A stretch of 64,000 bases of DNA from Micrasema longulum (Eukaryota > Arthropoda > Insecta > Trichoptera > Brachycentridae): positions 124,001-188,000 of the forward strand of contig JAGVSM010001332.1 of NCBI GenBank assembly GCA_022494885.1, given 5' to 3'. The notes under the pieces were generated by a model that saw nothing but the letters and a program-made list of their open reading frames with translations, had not been told where the DNA came from and searched no databases. Within the stretch, counting starts at the first letter, position 1, and every line of letters begins with the position of its first letter. The position numbers and the translations under genes were made by a program. Positions 11,449 through 23,069 of the stretch are shown here, piece by piece.

Positions 11449-11646
11449 TTATAATAATAAAAATACTTTATATTCCACTTTTATTTATGATTATTTTATA
11501 ATTTTTTTACCAGTGACCGGGTTTCGTCGTGACCGTCATCGTCAGACTGATGTCGGTCACGACGAAACCCGGTCACTGGTACAAAATTTATAAAATAATT
11601 ATAAATAAAAGTGAAATAAAACTATAGAGTATTTTTATTATTATAA
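11449..11646. mobile_element. Foldback element with 27-bp perfect core palindrome
   Basis: The arms are nearly perfect inverted repeats along the full length. The inner part, 11509-11535 (accagtgaccgggtttcgtc...), is exactly complementary to 11554-11580, leaving an 18-bp loop; the outer arms are AT-rich with a few mismatches. The arm similarity suggests recent insertion or gene conversion. Confidence 0.8.
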
Positions 11647-11844
11647 TAAAAAGTAATGTTTTTTTTTTCAATTTTACACCATGGATACCCTATGAGCGTC
11701 CACATTCTTCCAGTATACTATGACTCAGTTTTTTAATACAAAATATAAAAAAAATACAAACGTTATAAAGAGAAAAAAACATAGTTTAGTTCCTTATGAG
11801 TCCACGTTTCTCGGAGGAATGAATATTTTTTTGTAGAGAAAAAT

Positions 11845-11990
11845 AAATATTTGCGTTCTTATGATTAATATGTTATAGCCATTTTCTTTCAGTCGCAAAT
11901 AAACGTGATGGCAAATGGGAAACAAGCAGTGGTAGAGTAGGATTCCAACCTCGGATCTCCGGATTTCGAGTTCACAACACTATTCAAAGG
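11845..11990 (-). mobile_element. SINE family C, decayed
   Basis: Body 'atatttgcgttcttatgatt' and a damaged tRNA head (tggtagagtaggattccaac) in minus orientation. Confidence 0.55.
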
Positions 11991-11999
11991 ATTACAACA

Positions 12000-12600
12000 C
12001 ATCTAGTGCATAATAAACAAAATCAAAATGTTGGAGAATTTACGACTCGAGTGGAATCTGCCTGTATACCAGGAGCGTTCCGTCCATATATACTGTGGAT
12101 GCGCCGAATCCCTTGAAAATTTGAAAATAATGTGTATTTTACTAAAATAACATTATAAATACGAAATAACATCTCCAAATATGTATTCCTAAAATTCTCA
12201 CCGAAAACGTTCGGGTCCACGCGATTCAACGAATATTTTCACTATACATACCGAGCTACTAGCTTCGTATGCGTATTTCATATATTAACGAATGTTTTGA
12301 ATACTAGGTATCTTGTCCTTGATAGTATTCCTTGTATGCGCGGGATTTTGCTTGTTGAAATGCGTCTAATCGCCATAGCAATCGTCCGAATTTTCACGAA
12401 CGCGCTTTCGGTTCATTACGTTTTAGATTTCTCCTACGAGACTCGGAGAGATAAGAACATCCAATTTGTATAATGCGAAGAAAAAACGACTTTATTACCT
12501 TGTAGCATAAAATTTAAAGTAGCGTATTATTGATATTTGATTCAAATTTTAGAACGACTATCTCGGGTCTTGTTTTAGGTGTTTTAATATTTATCTCCTT
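12000..12600. other. Unclassified sequence
   Basis: Moderate GC. A 29-codon minus-strand frame (12023-12112) follows TTTTCAAG in the array phase but shows no domain. No gene is supported. Confidence 0.3.
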
Positions 12601-12770
12601 TTCTCACCTACGGGGACCGTCCTGGAAGACCGTCGATGGCGATCTTTCAGCTTTATTCGGCGGAACTAAGGGACGCGGAATTGACGTTGGAGGAGGCGAA
12701 AGTGCTGGCTAACGATAGGGCTTCCTGGAGGCGTCTGGTCATGTCCACATACTCCACATAGTAGTGAAAA
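12600..12770 (+). mobile_element. LINE C-terminal fragment (RTE-like)
   Basis: With one frame shift it reads GRPSMAIFQLYSAELRD, LTLEEAKVLANDRASWRRLV and a stop, the 'GRP..W.D.L..dL....TLEEA..LA.DR..WR.LV' tail of arthropod LINE ORF2. Confidence 0.65.
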
Positions 12771-12779
12771 AAGAAGAAA

Positions 12780-13560
12780 ATAAGACAGTTTAGAGCTTTA
12801 GCTCTCGACGCGCCTATGCTCAGTCAATTTATTGATCGTCAACTATTAATTTTCATTGTTTTAATGGATAACTTATGCAACGTATTATATAATTCCTCGA
12901 GTGCACTTTACGAAAGTGAAAATATGCAAAACTGAATTTCATTCAACTTAAAATTTAAGTAAAACTTTAAAGAAAAACAAATTATATTGTCATCAAAGTA
13001 TAAACTCATATTTCTTACTATAATATTGAGTGAGTTTCTAGAAAACATATCTCAATTATTATTTCAATTATGTTTTTTATACATACATTCTTTTTCTGTT
13101 GATTTCAATGATACTCTTATTTTGTTTTTTTTTAATTCTTCTATATTTTACTATTATTTTTTTGATTTTAATGATACCATTATTTTGTATATTTGAATAT
13201 AGGTAAATCTTAATTTGTATAATTTATATTTTAAAAATTATTTCTGATTACCTTTTTTGCATTGTATTCTTTGGAATTTTATTATTAATTACTTATACCT
13301 TTTTTTCTAGATTATTATTCTATTGCATCACACATGTCATCATAATTTAATCTAATTAATTTTACTACGTATTTTTATTGTTAAATTGGCATAGCCTAAA
13401 AACGGGACACGGGCATAGCTTAAAAAGCCTTAATAAGTTCATTAATATTTAAACTAGTGTAATTTTGAATGAATAAATAAACAAATACACCATAGCAGTT
13501 GATGTATGATATAAATACGCATATCTACGATAATATCTAATAAAAAAAGAACATGATTAT
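12780..13560. other. AT-rich, probable LINE 3' ends
   Basis: The 13390-13480 part ('ggcatagcctaaaaa', 'aatgaataaataaac') looks like the 3' end of a LINE inserted in plus orientation. No gene seen. Confidence 0.35.
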
Positions 13561-13564
13561 TTTT

Positions 13565-13838
13565 TGTCAGCATCCCTACTGATAAAAGTCACCGCACGCG
13601 CCTGCTGTACACATATTGTACGATAGTGGTTGGAGTGTTCGCTTATCATGATTGAGACGCCGCGCCGAGATGGATACCTAGAAAAATTGACTTATAATAT
13701 ATATTTATTAGGTGGTTTTACACTGCAGTATTTCGCTGCCCGTGGACTGGTCCCTGAAACGTAAGACTGATCACTGATCGAGACACGCTGCATCGGAGTA
13801 GCAGCGTTAGGCGTGGATAGAGAAGTACCGACGACGCT
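13565..13838 (+). mobile_element. SINE family B, decayed
   Basis: A degraded tRNA head (gatagtggttggagtgttcg) is followed by the family body (cactgcagtatttcgctg, gactggtccctgaaacgtaa, gagacacgctgcatc). It abuts the stop of the FLYWCH exon at 13839 and would lie in its 3' UTR. Confidence 0.6.
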
Positions 13839-14026
13839 TTAATGATTATGATTATTCGATATTCGAACAATGTTTTGTTCTACAGCAAAAAGAACAGCTT
13901 TGCAGGCGTGGTTTTGCCTCACGCACCTGTACCGCGAAACACCACTTTTGGTTGTAATATGCTCTTTGAATGTGTAAAAACCTAGACGTAATCCTTTTTT
14001 TCCTCTCGATGTGGTGAAAAACAAAC
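13839..14026 (-). CDS. mod(mdg4): Alternative terminal exon, FLYWCH with W-to-Y change
   Basis: A 61-residue tail ending directly at HNH. The acceptor is GTTTATTCCAG, then GT in the shared phase. It reads LFFTTSRGKKG (1-11), GFYTF (15-19), R31-Y-R-C34, C41, then NNHNH (57-61). The tryptophan that gives the family its 'W' is replaced by Tyr, while both Cys and both His ligands remain. It may still fold, but this is the only array member with this change. The stretch KEHITTKSG lies in the variable loop. The nearest same-strand exon downstream is the psq exon at 9386. Confidence 0.84.
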
Positions 14027-14089
14027 CTGGAATAAACAACGTATTTAGAAACGAACAAAAAATAATAACGAAATAAAAACATAAATATT

Positions 14090-14425
14090 ATCAACAATGC
14101 TTCGAGTTTGTCCGAATGGTTGTAGACAAAGACTGGATTTAACCTTTCAGGGGAAGTATTCCAAACGCTCTCGCGGCCGTAGAAATCAATTTTATTTCTC
14201 GTATTTTGTAGGTAAAAAATTAGGGCTGACACCTTTATCTTTTATCATGATGAATCTCACCCACATGATAAAAGTTTCAGCTCTTTTACTTCACAAAAGT
14301 CAACAGACTGAAGAGTTGAGGAAATGCGGATGTTTAAACATAGGCAGAATGGTGAATGTTACACAGTGTGTAAAGTGGCCACTTAAACATGACAGGGCAT
14401 GTGCCCTGTGAATGCCTAGACTTCT
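14090..14425 (+). repeat. Interspersed repeat RD copy
   Basis: Plus orientation, including 'gaatctcacccacatgataa', 'cacaaaagtcaacagactga' and 'acttaaacatgacagggca'. It produces a spurious 104-codon frame. It starts about 65 bp upstream of the FLYWCH acceptor at 14026. Confidence 0.65.
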
Positions 14426-14855
14426 ATTTTCCTTTCTAAAAAAAAATTTGCAACAAATTAAAAACCAAAAAACATCATAAGTGTATACTTTTATAGATCA
14501 AATTTTTAGTGTATATTTTAAATAATATATTTAAACATCACCTGTATATTGGTAATTGATATAATTTGAATTCATTTTATTTATTTATACATCTTAAGAA
14601 CGAATACAAACTCTTAATAACATTACATTTGATATTGAAATTTATCAAGAACATTTTTCTTTCAAATTGATTTGAAATATTTCGAGGCTTCCCATTATGA
14701 AAATAGTCACCACACCACACTCCAAACTCACAAAATAACAAGAATAACAAAACTATCACAATTAATATCATCTGTATTTATTCTCATTACATCATGATGT
14801 CCTGTTCATATATTTACATGACATATTTTGTAATGTACACAATCGTTGCTGCATG

Positions 14856-15140
14856 TTTTTTTTTGCACTACAACAGACCAGAGGGCCTAATTACAGTGAT
14901 GAGTACAGCACTAAAGACCCAGGCTTGAGAACAATCACATTGAAGGCGGATCCGTAAGCCCACCATCCACCCGCAGCTGTTAAAGAGTCCTGGGAGACGC
15001 TCTGTCAGCTGTGCATAGAGGAAAGTTATTATAAATATTTCTAAGAAATACAAACTCTATGCAGATTAAGGAGGGGGGAGGAGGATGCATGGACAGAGGC
15101 CAATACGCCGTCCCCGCCCCTCAGGATCCCCTCAATGCCT
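14856..15140 (-). mobile_element. SINE family A-related, decayed
   Basis: Starts with a T-run and 'gcactacaacagaccagagg' like the other A copies, then diverges into a GC-richer block ('cctgggagacgctctgtcag', 'tcaggatcccctcaatgcct') that recurs at 24030-24190. Confidence 0.5.
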
Positions 15141-15289
15141 CTTTTATTTTATTTTATTAAAAAATATCTATTTCTACAACTTACACAAATAAACGTAGAC
15201 AAACATACAAAAATAGTAACTGAAAAAAAAGTAACGCAGCAAACATAACTAACACAACAAACATAATTGAAAACACGGATTTTTATATA

Positions 15290-15592
15290 TACAATGAAAG
15301 GGCGGCCTTGAGTAAAGAAGGACTCCCTGGGTGGTCAGAGGCAGAGGACCCGAATAGCAACCCCGTAAGGGGAAGACAAAACAAGAGAACGTGTGCGTTC
15401 TGCTCAGAAGGAAGCACAGTCCCAACTGTATCAGCATCCCACGGGAAAGTCCACACCATATTTAACCACATAGGCATCCGCGCATCTCCAAGAACAATCA
15501 AATTCAATGCTTGTGTTCTCGCCGGAAATCGAACCCAGAACTTTCCGTGCATGAGTCAAGCGTCTTTACCACTTCACCACGGAGGCCGTCGT
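15290..15592 (-). mobile_element. SINE family A with longer body
   Basis: The minus-strand tRNA head at about 15510-15592 includes a mutated B box. The body of about 200 bp is GC-richer than its flanks and open in two frames, which yields spurious ORFs on both strands. Confidence 0.7.
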
Positions 15593-15821
15593 ATTTGTTT
15601 TTTTTAAATAATTTATTTGTATTATACCAATATTAGTACTATGTGCACAACATTAAATGTGCTAACATGTTGCAACAGAGATAGAAAATTTTTCAAATAA
15701 GGAAGATTTTTAAATACAAAAAGTTTAAAAAACAAAAGTTGACAACGGCATAATGAACTGAAAAATGTTTTCAGAGGAAGTTGAATAAATCAGCTAATGT
15801 GCTTACTTTATTTATGCTGCA

Positions 15822-16165
15822 ACAGAGAGGAAAAACATTTTTGAGAAGGGAATATGGAAGTCTGAGCATTTACAGGGGATAGGACCTGTCATTGGCTAGT
15901 TTAAGTGGTCACTCCGCACACTGTAACATTTACCATTCTGCCTACATTCATACATTTACATTTCCTCATTTCATCCATCCGTTGATCCCTCGGAAGTAAA
16001 AAAGTGGGCACTTAAACCAGCCAACGACAGGCCCTGGAAACGCCTAGACTTCGATATTCTATTCTAAAAAAGGTTACAGATCTTTATAACTCTCTAGGAA
16101 GGAAATCCAGCCTGTCTACAAACATTTGGACATACTCGAAACATTGTTGATTAAGCTGGTATAAG
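15822..16165. repeat. Repeat RD, two inverted half copies
   Basis: The first half runs in one orientation (cagagaggaaaaacattttt ... ggctagtttaagtggtcac) and from about 16000 the second half runs in the other (acttaaaccagccaacgaca ... tacaaacatttggacatact). This head-to-head arrangement suggests recombination or nested insertion. Confidence 0.6.
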
Positions 16166-16189
16166 GAGAAACATAAAAATTGTAAAAAA

Positions 16190-16530
16190 CATTCGGGCGT
16201 TGCCTAGTAGGTAAATTTGTTCAGCCGTATGAATCTTACCCACACGATAAAGGTTTCGGCTCTTTTACTTCACAAAAGTCAAAAGATGGAAGGGTTCAAG
16301 AAATGCGAATGTTTAAACATAGGCAATATGGTGAATGTTACACAGTGTGTGAAGTGGCATCTTAAGCCAGCCAATGAGAGGTCATAGCTCCTGTAAATAC
16401 CTAGACATACATATTTCCTTCTCAAAAAGGTTTTCCTTCTCTGATGCAACAAGTATAGATTTAAATAACTCCTTAGGGAAGAAATCCAACCTGTCTTCAA
16501 ACATTGATACATACCCAAAACATTATCAAA
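16190..16530 (+). repeat. Interspersed repeat RD copy
   Basis: Nearly full-length: 'tgcctagtaggtaaat', 'aatcttacccacacgataaa', 'acacagtgtgtgaagtggc', 'cctgtcttcaaacattgata'. Lies directly after the previous copy. Confidence 0.65.
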
Positions 16531-16949
16531 TGTGTCTTAAAGAATACAACTTACAAATATATGAGATAAATAAAAACAACCTTAAATATAGGCAGGTTTG
16601 AAAGTAACAGTTAATTTAAAAGACATATTAAAAATAGTAACCATCAATATAATTATTATTTCAGTCAGAGGCCCGGCTGTGCGGTCGCACATGAATAAAG
16701 CAAGAGGTTCGTTTTTTGTATGATTTCTTCAAATATCTTCTAGTATTTTCTTTTATTTGGTGACCCGGGCCTTTTGCTTACGCAGCAATTCGCCTCCTGT
16801 AACCTCAAACGCGAAAGAAGGATAGTGAAATAAAGGTATAAGTAAAAATGTTTGAAACGTGACATGAGGGCTGAAGGGCCGATTTTCCTAGTATGTAGCA
16901 GTCAGCAATAGCCGACTGTTGCCTGCTATTCTGTATTATTCTAAAATGG

Positions 16950-17120
16950 CCTAACTGCAAAGTCAAAGGATCAATGAATTTAAGAAATGTGAATGTTTAA
17001 ACAGAATAGTAAATGCAACACAGTGTGTAAACGATCACTTAAACTGGCCAATGATAGGTCATTCGCCCAGTAAATGCCTGAACTTTCATATTGTCCTCTT
17101 AAGCATGTTCTCCATCTATA
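16950..17120 (+). repeat. Repeat RD, partial
   Basis: Contains the 'aatgcaacacagtgtgtaaa ... actggccaatgataggtcat' core, truncated at both ends. Confidence 0.5.
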
Positions 17121-17339
17121 TTGTACATCAATAAATATTAATATGAAGATTAATCGAGGTTTTAAAATAATTATAAAATAACACACAGCCCACCAACAGG
17201 ATAAGGAAAGAGTACGAAGATGGGAATGGAAAATAGGGAATGAAAAGAACAATGCAAAGAAAAGTATAAAGAAACTACCAAAAAGGAAGTGAATTAATTA
17301 AAAAACAGAAAAGAAAGGACTATTATTGGTAACAAATTT

Positions 17340-20300
17340 TGTTGGTGTCTTTATTAATACAATCTTAACACTGAGTTTATATAATATTAGTAAATATACG
17401 TTTAATATAACCACCTCCACCTTTTTTATGTCTCGAGGGGTGGTAATCTAAATCTTTTCTACCCCCTAAAGAGTGGTTAATTTGGGTATTTTTATTTTTT
17501 GCATGCACCTAAACTTTGCTTCATTTACAGCCACACTGATAATTAAACGTCAAATAAATACGAACACGTAAAACTAAATTTAAAAAAAAATCTATTTGGC
17601 CATTATTGCGACGTAAAGCATTACCAAAAATACTTAATTAGGTTGAATTGATCAAAAGTTTTTATTTTTTATTGGACGTTTATCAGTGTAACCATTGAAT
17701 GAAGCAGATTGTCGTCGAATAAAAAAATAAATAACCACTATCTAGAAGTAGAGAAGGTAGAGAAGATTCGGAATACCACCACTGGTTTCGAGACATATCC
17801 CTCTTTTCGTCAGGACTCTCACTGCCTTAATACACCATTACCTTCATCATCACCACAGTACACGAAGTATTCACGACAATATTTTGTAATATACACAGTT
17901 AAATGTATGCGACAACCACCGATTCCAAACATGCACTAATTGCATTTAATTATTACTCAGTGGTTGTTGAGTAATCAGTAGGGATGAGGGAAGAGGGGAA
18001 TCGGAAGGCAGAAAACACCAGATTAGTTGAGTTAAATAATTTCAAAAAATGGGCTATATAATAAATGTTTACTAAAAATATATAAAAAGACATGTGATTT
18101 TATAGTTTATCGTTATTTTTTATTTTGATTAGCTGTAACGGCTGCACTTGCGAATAAAACATATCTAACTAATTTAAAGTGTCTGGTTTTGGACGTATCT
18201 AAACATTTATAATAAAGCTGGAGGAGGTTCTACGGGGTTCAAAGTGTTTACAATTAGCAGTTTGCAGTAAAAAAAAAACATTTCAGGTTTTGCGACACTT
18301 CATTTTATTAAATAATCAATATTTAAGTGATACAGAAAACGTAAGGTGCTTGTACTGACGTATAATAAATAGACACGTTATTTCTTTACTAGCTACATCG
18401 ATTTAGCGGATATTACGTTTCCCTCGACGATTCGAAAAAAAGCAAATTATTATACACGTAAAAACATTCGTGTGAGAAAGAGATATACATCCGTATTTTC
18501 ATATTTTTATGTAACTTGTTACCATAGGAACGACACTGGCTGTCAGTGTATTCAAATTGGGAAAAAATTACAGCAAATGTTGACTGTTTTCTTTACATCC
18601 AATTCGGCATCATATTTATTTTAGATGCATTAGTATATCTCAGAAAAATTCCCGCATTAACACTGTTCCCGAGAATTTACTTTTAAGAACAAATTATTTT
18701 TTAAAAATCTAATAATTGAGTTTCTAGTATTTTCATTTGTTTTCTTTTTTATTTTAAATTGAATATATTTGTACAATGATTATTTATAACCAATGTAAAA
18801 GCTATTTGGGCGTTGATAAATAAATAAATTTGTATTTACCAATAAAACGATACATAAGTTCAGTTTTTCACAGTTGCGGTGTAATTAACGTAATTTCTCG
18901 TCATACATGACAGTACACCCTAAAAGCTTTTTATACGGTTTCAAAATAGCATGGTAAAAAAAATAATAACAATGCGGTATGGTAATATAATTATCATATT
19001 TGTTTTTTTAAGTCTCTACATCACAATTTAACATACTAGGATTAGTGATAGTGAGTGATCTTTGTTACGATTTTTGTTAAGTAGTTTGTGGTCAAGTTGA
19101 TTTTTTTAATAAAAGAAAGCTACAATCAATAGTACACAAATCCATTAAAAAAAATCTCGAATTGATTAAGAAAACGTATTTACAATTCTGGTTCTTTTTA
19201 AATATACTTTTTACACAGTACCGTGTGGAACAAATCCTCCCTGTAACAAGAGGTTCCAGGGTATATTCTGCGAAGCGTCACGTCTTATCACAGTGAAGGT
19301 CCGTTAGAGAATGAGGGAAAGGAAAGCAATTACCCACGAATTGAAATGCCATCTATAACGCGCTTGTAACGTGACTATTTAATGTTACGTAGTTGGGTGC
19401 TTGTGTGAAAAATATAATAAAAAAATATACACACTCGTACATGTTAATCAAATAAAGCATAATCAAATGGCGTCAAAATACAAACTTAGTTGATAAAATA
19501 TGTTAAATACCTACGTTTACATTGAACACACATAATACGACGCGACGTAGGTAAATTTTAATTATTTAAAACTTCCGTTGCAATTAAATTATAATTTTAT
19601 TTCGTTTATCTACTCCCGTTATAAGCAAAAAGACAGGTATTTGCAAAAGTCACATTTCAAAATATGTCACTTTTTGGTATTCATCAATTAAAAATAAAAC
19701 ATGATTAATTATAAGTCATATTAGATAAGATTTATTTATTTATTGCAAAATACATCGTTTTAACTTCACATATTACATTACATTACATTATTTTATTTGT
19801 ACATTCCCAATCAGCATAATAACTGGTATGAGGGGATACAATATATTATGACAAAATAGTTTTTTTTTTAAGTCGATAAAATAACATTGCATATCACTCG
19901 TCGCGCGGGCTGTAAGAACTGTTTTCATTTATTTTATTTTATTTAAAGACAGTATGTCAATTGTTTTTAAAGCATAAAACCTGTGTTTGTCATATCTACG
20001 CTGAATTTTTGCCTATGGATCTCTGGATATTGTGTTGATGCTCAAAAAACTCAAAACCTTAAAAACATTTTATCATTTTTCGCAATGAATTTTTTTTCAT
20101 GGTTACTTTTCGAAAATTCTTGAAGAAGATAATTAACTCATTTTGTGATTTTTGTCAAAAAACTGTCTTTTTGCTTATGACGACGGCAGCAACAGTTACG
20201 GAAATTGCAACATCTAATATTTCGAGGTTTTTTAGAAATTGCATCAATTGAAAATTTTACTTAAATGTAATTACATTATGTAATCTAATTAAAACATGCC

Positions 20301-20430
20301 AGGACTGATCTCAGAAAAATGTTATAAAACATTATGGTCAAATTAACAGTTAATGAAATTTCTGTGACAACATCTTAATCTAACATTTTACATTATAAAA
20401 ACGTACATTCATTTTTTTATTAAAATTATT
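17340..20430. other. AT-rich, repeat-derived spacer
   Basis: No array exon was found here after checking the minus strand. 17700-17860 shares 'ctggtttcgagaca...cgtcaggac' words with the TIR element at 42348 (opposite orientation). 18410-18570 is homologous to 47890-48065 (same order: 'attcgaaaaaaagcaaatta', 'acattcgtgtgagaaag', 'ttaccataggaacgacactggc'), an uncharacterised repeat. 19200-19330 is moderately GC-rich and unclassified. Confidence 0.4.
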
Positions 20431-20439
20431 CCCTTCTCG

Positions 20440-20745
20440 CACTTAATGGTGCATAGGGTACTGCATTTGTACACCAACCGCAACGTATCTTAAGAATTTT
20501 TATTACGTGAAAGTAAGATTATCAGTCTTACGCTTCAGGTGTCAGTCCAGAGACTATGAAATATTCTATTAACTCAAATCAGTGTCTAATTTTAATATTA
20601 AAATTAAAATATTGAGTTCAACAAAATAAACACCAAATCAATAAATAAAAAACACCTTTTAAATAAATATTTCGTGGCAACAATGTCAGGAATCGAACCC
20701 GAGACCTTCCGCATGGTAGACAAATGCGCTGGCTTTCCGTTTATA
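20440..20745 (-). mobile_element. SINE family B
   Basis: Antisense copy: tail 'gcacttaatggtgcataggg', body 'cagtcttacgcttcaggtgt', and a tRNA head at 20690-20745 with B box complement ggaatcgaaccc. Confidence 0.75.
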
Positions 20746-20747
20746 TT

Positions 20748-20915
20748 TACAAAAATCAATAGATGGATGAATTGAAGAAATACGGACGTTCAAACATGGG
20801 CAGTGGTAAATTTAAAACAGTACAAAAAGTGATAACTTGAACCAGTCAATGACAACCCAGTGAACGTTTACAAATTTATATTGTCTTATCAAAAACATCT
20901 CCGGGTCGCGATTAC
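20748..20915 (+). repeat. Repeat RD, partial
   Basis: Contains 'aaaatcaatagatggatgaa' and 'tgaaccagtcaatgacaacc'; decayed. Confidence 0.5.
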
Positions 20916-20934
20916 GAACGATTTAGAAGAAAAA

Positions 20935-21035
20935 ATTGTAGGCATATTTAGCCTTTCATACAGAAAACTTAATTTTACTTAGTAGATAAAATTGAAGATA
21001 AATCTTAACTTCCCATTGTAACCGGGGCCCAGATC
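20935..21035. mobile_element. Solo end of the 42348-type TIR element
   Basis: Matches, in reverse, the left terminus of the 42348-42956 element: 'agcctttcatacagaaaact ... aacttcccattgtaaccggg'. Only one end is present. Confidence 0.6.
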
Positions 21036-21167
21036 TAATTATATTTTTGATCAAAAAACTTTAACCGCATCTATTATGTCTTCTTCTTCATCGTCGTTTG
21101 CTCCTGGCAGAGCAGTCGCGGTCACGTTGTTAGGATCCGCCTCTATCCGCTCCCGTATTATAATAGT

Positions 21168-21376
21168 CTAAGCATATTTAGGCAAATATTTGGACGCGTG
21201 TTCGTGCACATCGAAGCTGTACAATTTTATGGTTCCATTGGGAGTTGTATGCAATTTCGCTTTACAGTATCTCGAGGAGCATCTCCATCTTACTTTCAAA
21301 TCTGTTCTTCCACTTTCGTAATAGGAATATCCACGATAAAACAGCGTCGTTCCGCGTATAACAATCTCATCGAAAC
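21168..21376 (-). CDS. mod(mdg4): Alternative terminal exon, FLYWCH zinc finger (paralogue of 24994-25205)
   Basis: A 68-residue tail. The acceptor is TGTATAGTTTCAG, then GT in the shared phase. It reads FDEIVIRGTTL, the GYSYYESGRTD core (16-26), R29-W30-R-C32, C37 and then H57-E-H59, ending SKYLPKYA and TAG. The Cys-Cys gap is only four residues (CSSRYC), shorter than the six seen in most array members, and the same short gap occurs in the exon at 24994. The two match at 48 of 68 positions without a gap, so they arose by duplication of one exon about 3.8 kb apart. The upstream open frame (about 40 codons) is intron. Confidence 0.88.
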
Positions 21377-21770
21377 CTGAAACTATACAATATTTGCAAT
21401 GTTTATAAGTGTTCAAATTACATATTATGTGTCCAGGTGGATAAAAAATACAAGTTTGTTTGGAAAATAAAACCATTATTGTTGACGAGTGTTTTGGACT
21501 CAAGTCTGTTCATTATCACAAGAATTTCCAAATAAACAAATCAGCCGCGTGATACCCGATGAAGAATAGTATATTTCACACATATCATCTAAATCTAAAC
21601 GGCACGGTAAAATTATAGTGGATTGACATTTATTAGATTCGTTAGTACCTATTTAAATTTGTTCATATTTATATTTCTCCTTTCTTTATAAAACTCCATA
21701 GTTAATGATTTTAATAAAACTATCAATAAAAACGCCTCTGTAAATATAAATTTAAAAAATATATATACTA

Positions 21771-21935
21771 TTTGTGCTCTTATAATTTACCCAGATTTTT
21801 CAATTTTGACGACAATTTTTAAAGAGCTGTAAATAACTCACTCTTCGAAAATGGAAATCAAGTTGGGGTAGAGTGGGGTTCGAACGTCGGACCTCTGAAA
21901 CGTGAGTCCGCAACACTAGCCTCGAGACCACAACC
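21771..21935 (-). mobile_element. SINE family C
   Basis: Minus orientation; body 'gagctgtaaataactcactc' and tRNA head with 'gggttcgaacg' at about 21875. Confidence 0.7.
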
Positions 21936-22009
21936 AAATTCAAATAATTTAGTAAAACTTAACAAAAGAGATTTTAATGAAAATTTTATCAAAATCATTA
22001 TTTAAATTT

Positions 22010-22520
22010 AGCGGATAGGTACTCTCGGGTAAAAATCCTGCGAAAAGAACTCGACTGGAGATTAGTCGGTCTCATGGTGTACTGGTTATTGCGTTTGCCA
22101 GACATTAAATAAATAAAGAATTGTAAAACAATAAATATCGATGCACCGTATTGTATTTTATCATGCCGTGTAGATTTTTGCCGTGGTGTAAAATGGACCA
22201 ATCATGCGACATCACGCAGTGGGCTCGAGGTTTGCACGTGCACATCGGTCCAGTTTCCGTGAATGTACTGTTGATGGCTACTCTCAGGTAAAAATCCTGA
22301 AAAATATTATCGAGAGGAGATAATTCCGCCTCGTAGTGTAGACAGTGGTTGGCACATTTGCCTGCTGTGCGGAGCCTAAACCGCTGCAACTCACACTTTG
22401 TCGTTTTCAAGTTATTTGTTGATTCGTAATCAGAATTAAATTAGCAATAAGTGTATCTGACCGTATAGTCGGCCTCGTGGTGTAATGGTCAGCGCGATTG
22501 CCTAGCATTAAGTACCTACC
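22010..22520 (+). mobile_element. Cluster of three SINE-B-like heads
   Basis: Three tRNA-like heads follow one another on the plus strand: at 22060 (tcggtctcatggtgtactgg), 22338 (ccgcctcgtagtgtagacag) and 22471 (tcggcctcgtggtgtaatgg). A shared word 'ctctc(a/g)ggtaaaaatcctg' precedes the first two at 22021 and 22281. None has a full SINE body. Confidence 0.55.
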
Positions 22521-22847
22521 ACAACTAAAAAAATATTAATTAAATACCATCCCATGCAGTAACAACAAGTTTTCAGCCCATAAATGATTAAAATACTAAC
22601 TCAATTACGGTTTTTTTTAATGTTTTTAGTTTATTGTGTTAAATACATTTTTTTTATATGAAACCCCTTTTAAAATAGCACAAAGATTGATAATCAAAGT
22701 AATTTTAAAGAAACATTCAATACGGAAAATCTGTCTAAATTATTCAAAGTTCACACAGTAGACACTATTTTCAAAATAAATTCTATTTTGAAAATTTATA
22801 CAGAAGAAAAAATAAACAGATTTTTTTTTTATATAAAAAGAAATATT

Positions 22848-23010
22848 TGCGTTCTTATGATTTACCCAAATATTTAATTTTGAGGGCCATTTTCAACGAG
22901 TTGTAAATAACTCACTATTAGAAAATGGAATCGAGTTGGGGTAGAGTGGGATTCGAACCACGGACCTTTGGTCCGTGAGTCCGAGGCACTAGCCACAGGG
23001 CCACAACCCG
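22848..23010 (-). mobile_element. SINE family C
   Basis: Well-preserved minus-strand copy with intact B-box complement (gggattcgaacc) and an end closely similar to the 5421-5591 copy. Confidence 0.82.
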
Positions 23011-23069
23011 ATTTTGATTTTGATTTGAGATGAATATGTCACTCAGATACCAAAATAATATCATCATTC

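Noticed and set aside
12023..12112. 29-codon frame after TTTTCAAG in the array phase
   Set aside because: Too short, with no domain; adjacent sequence looks like decayed repeat.
19092..19236. Cys-containing 48-codon frame after CTTGTTACAG in the array phase
   Set aside because: No FLYWCH or psq landmarks; upstream DNA looks repeat-like.
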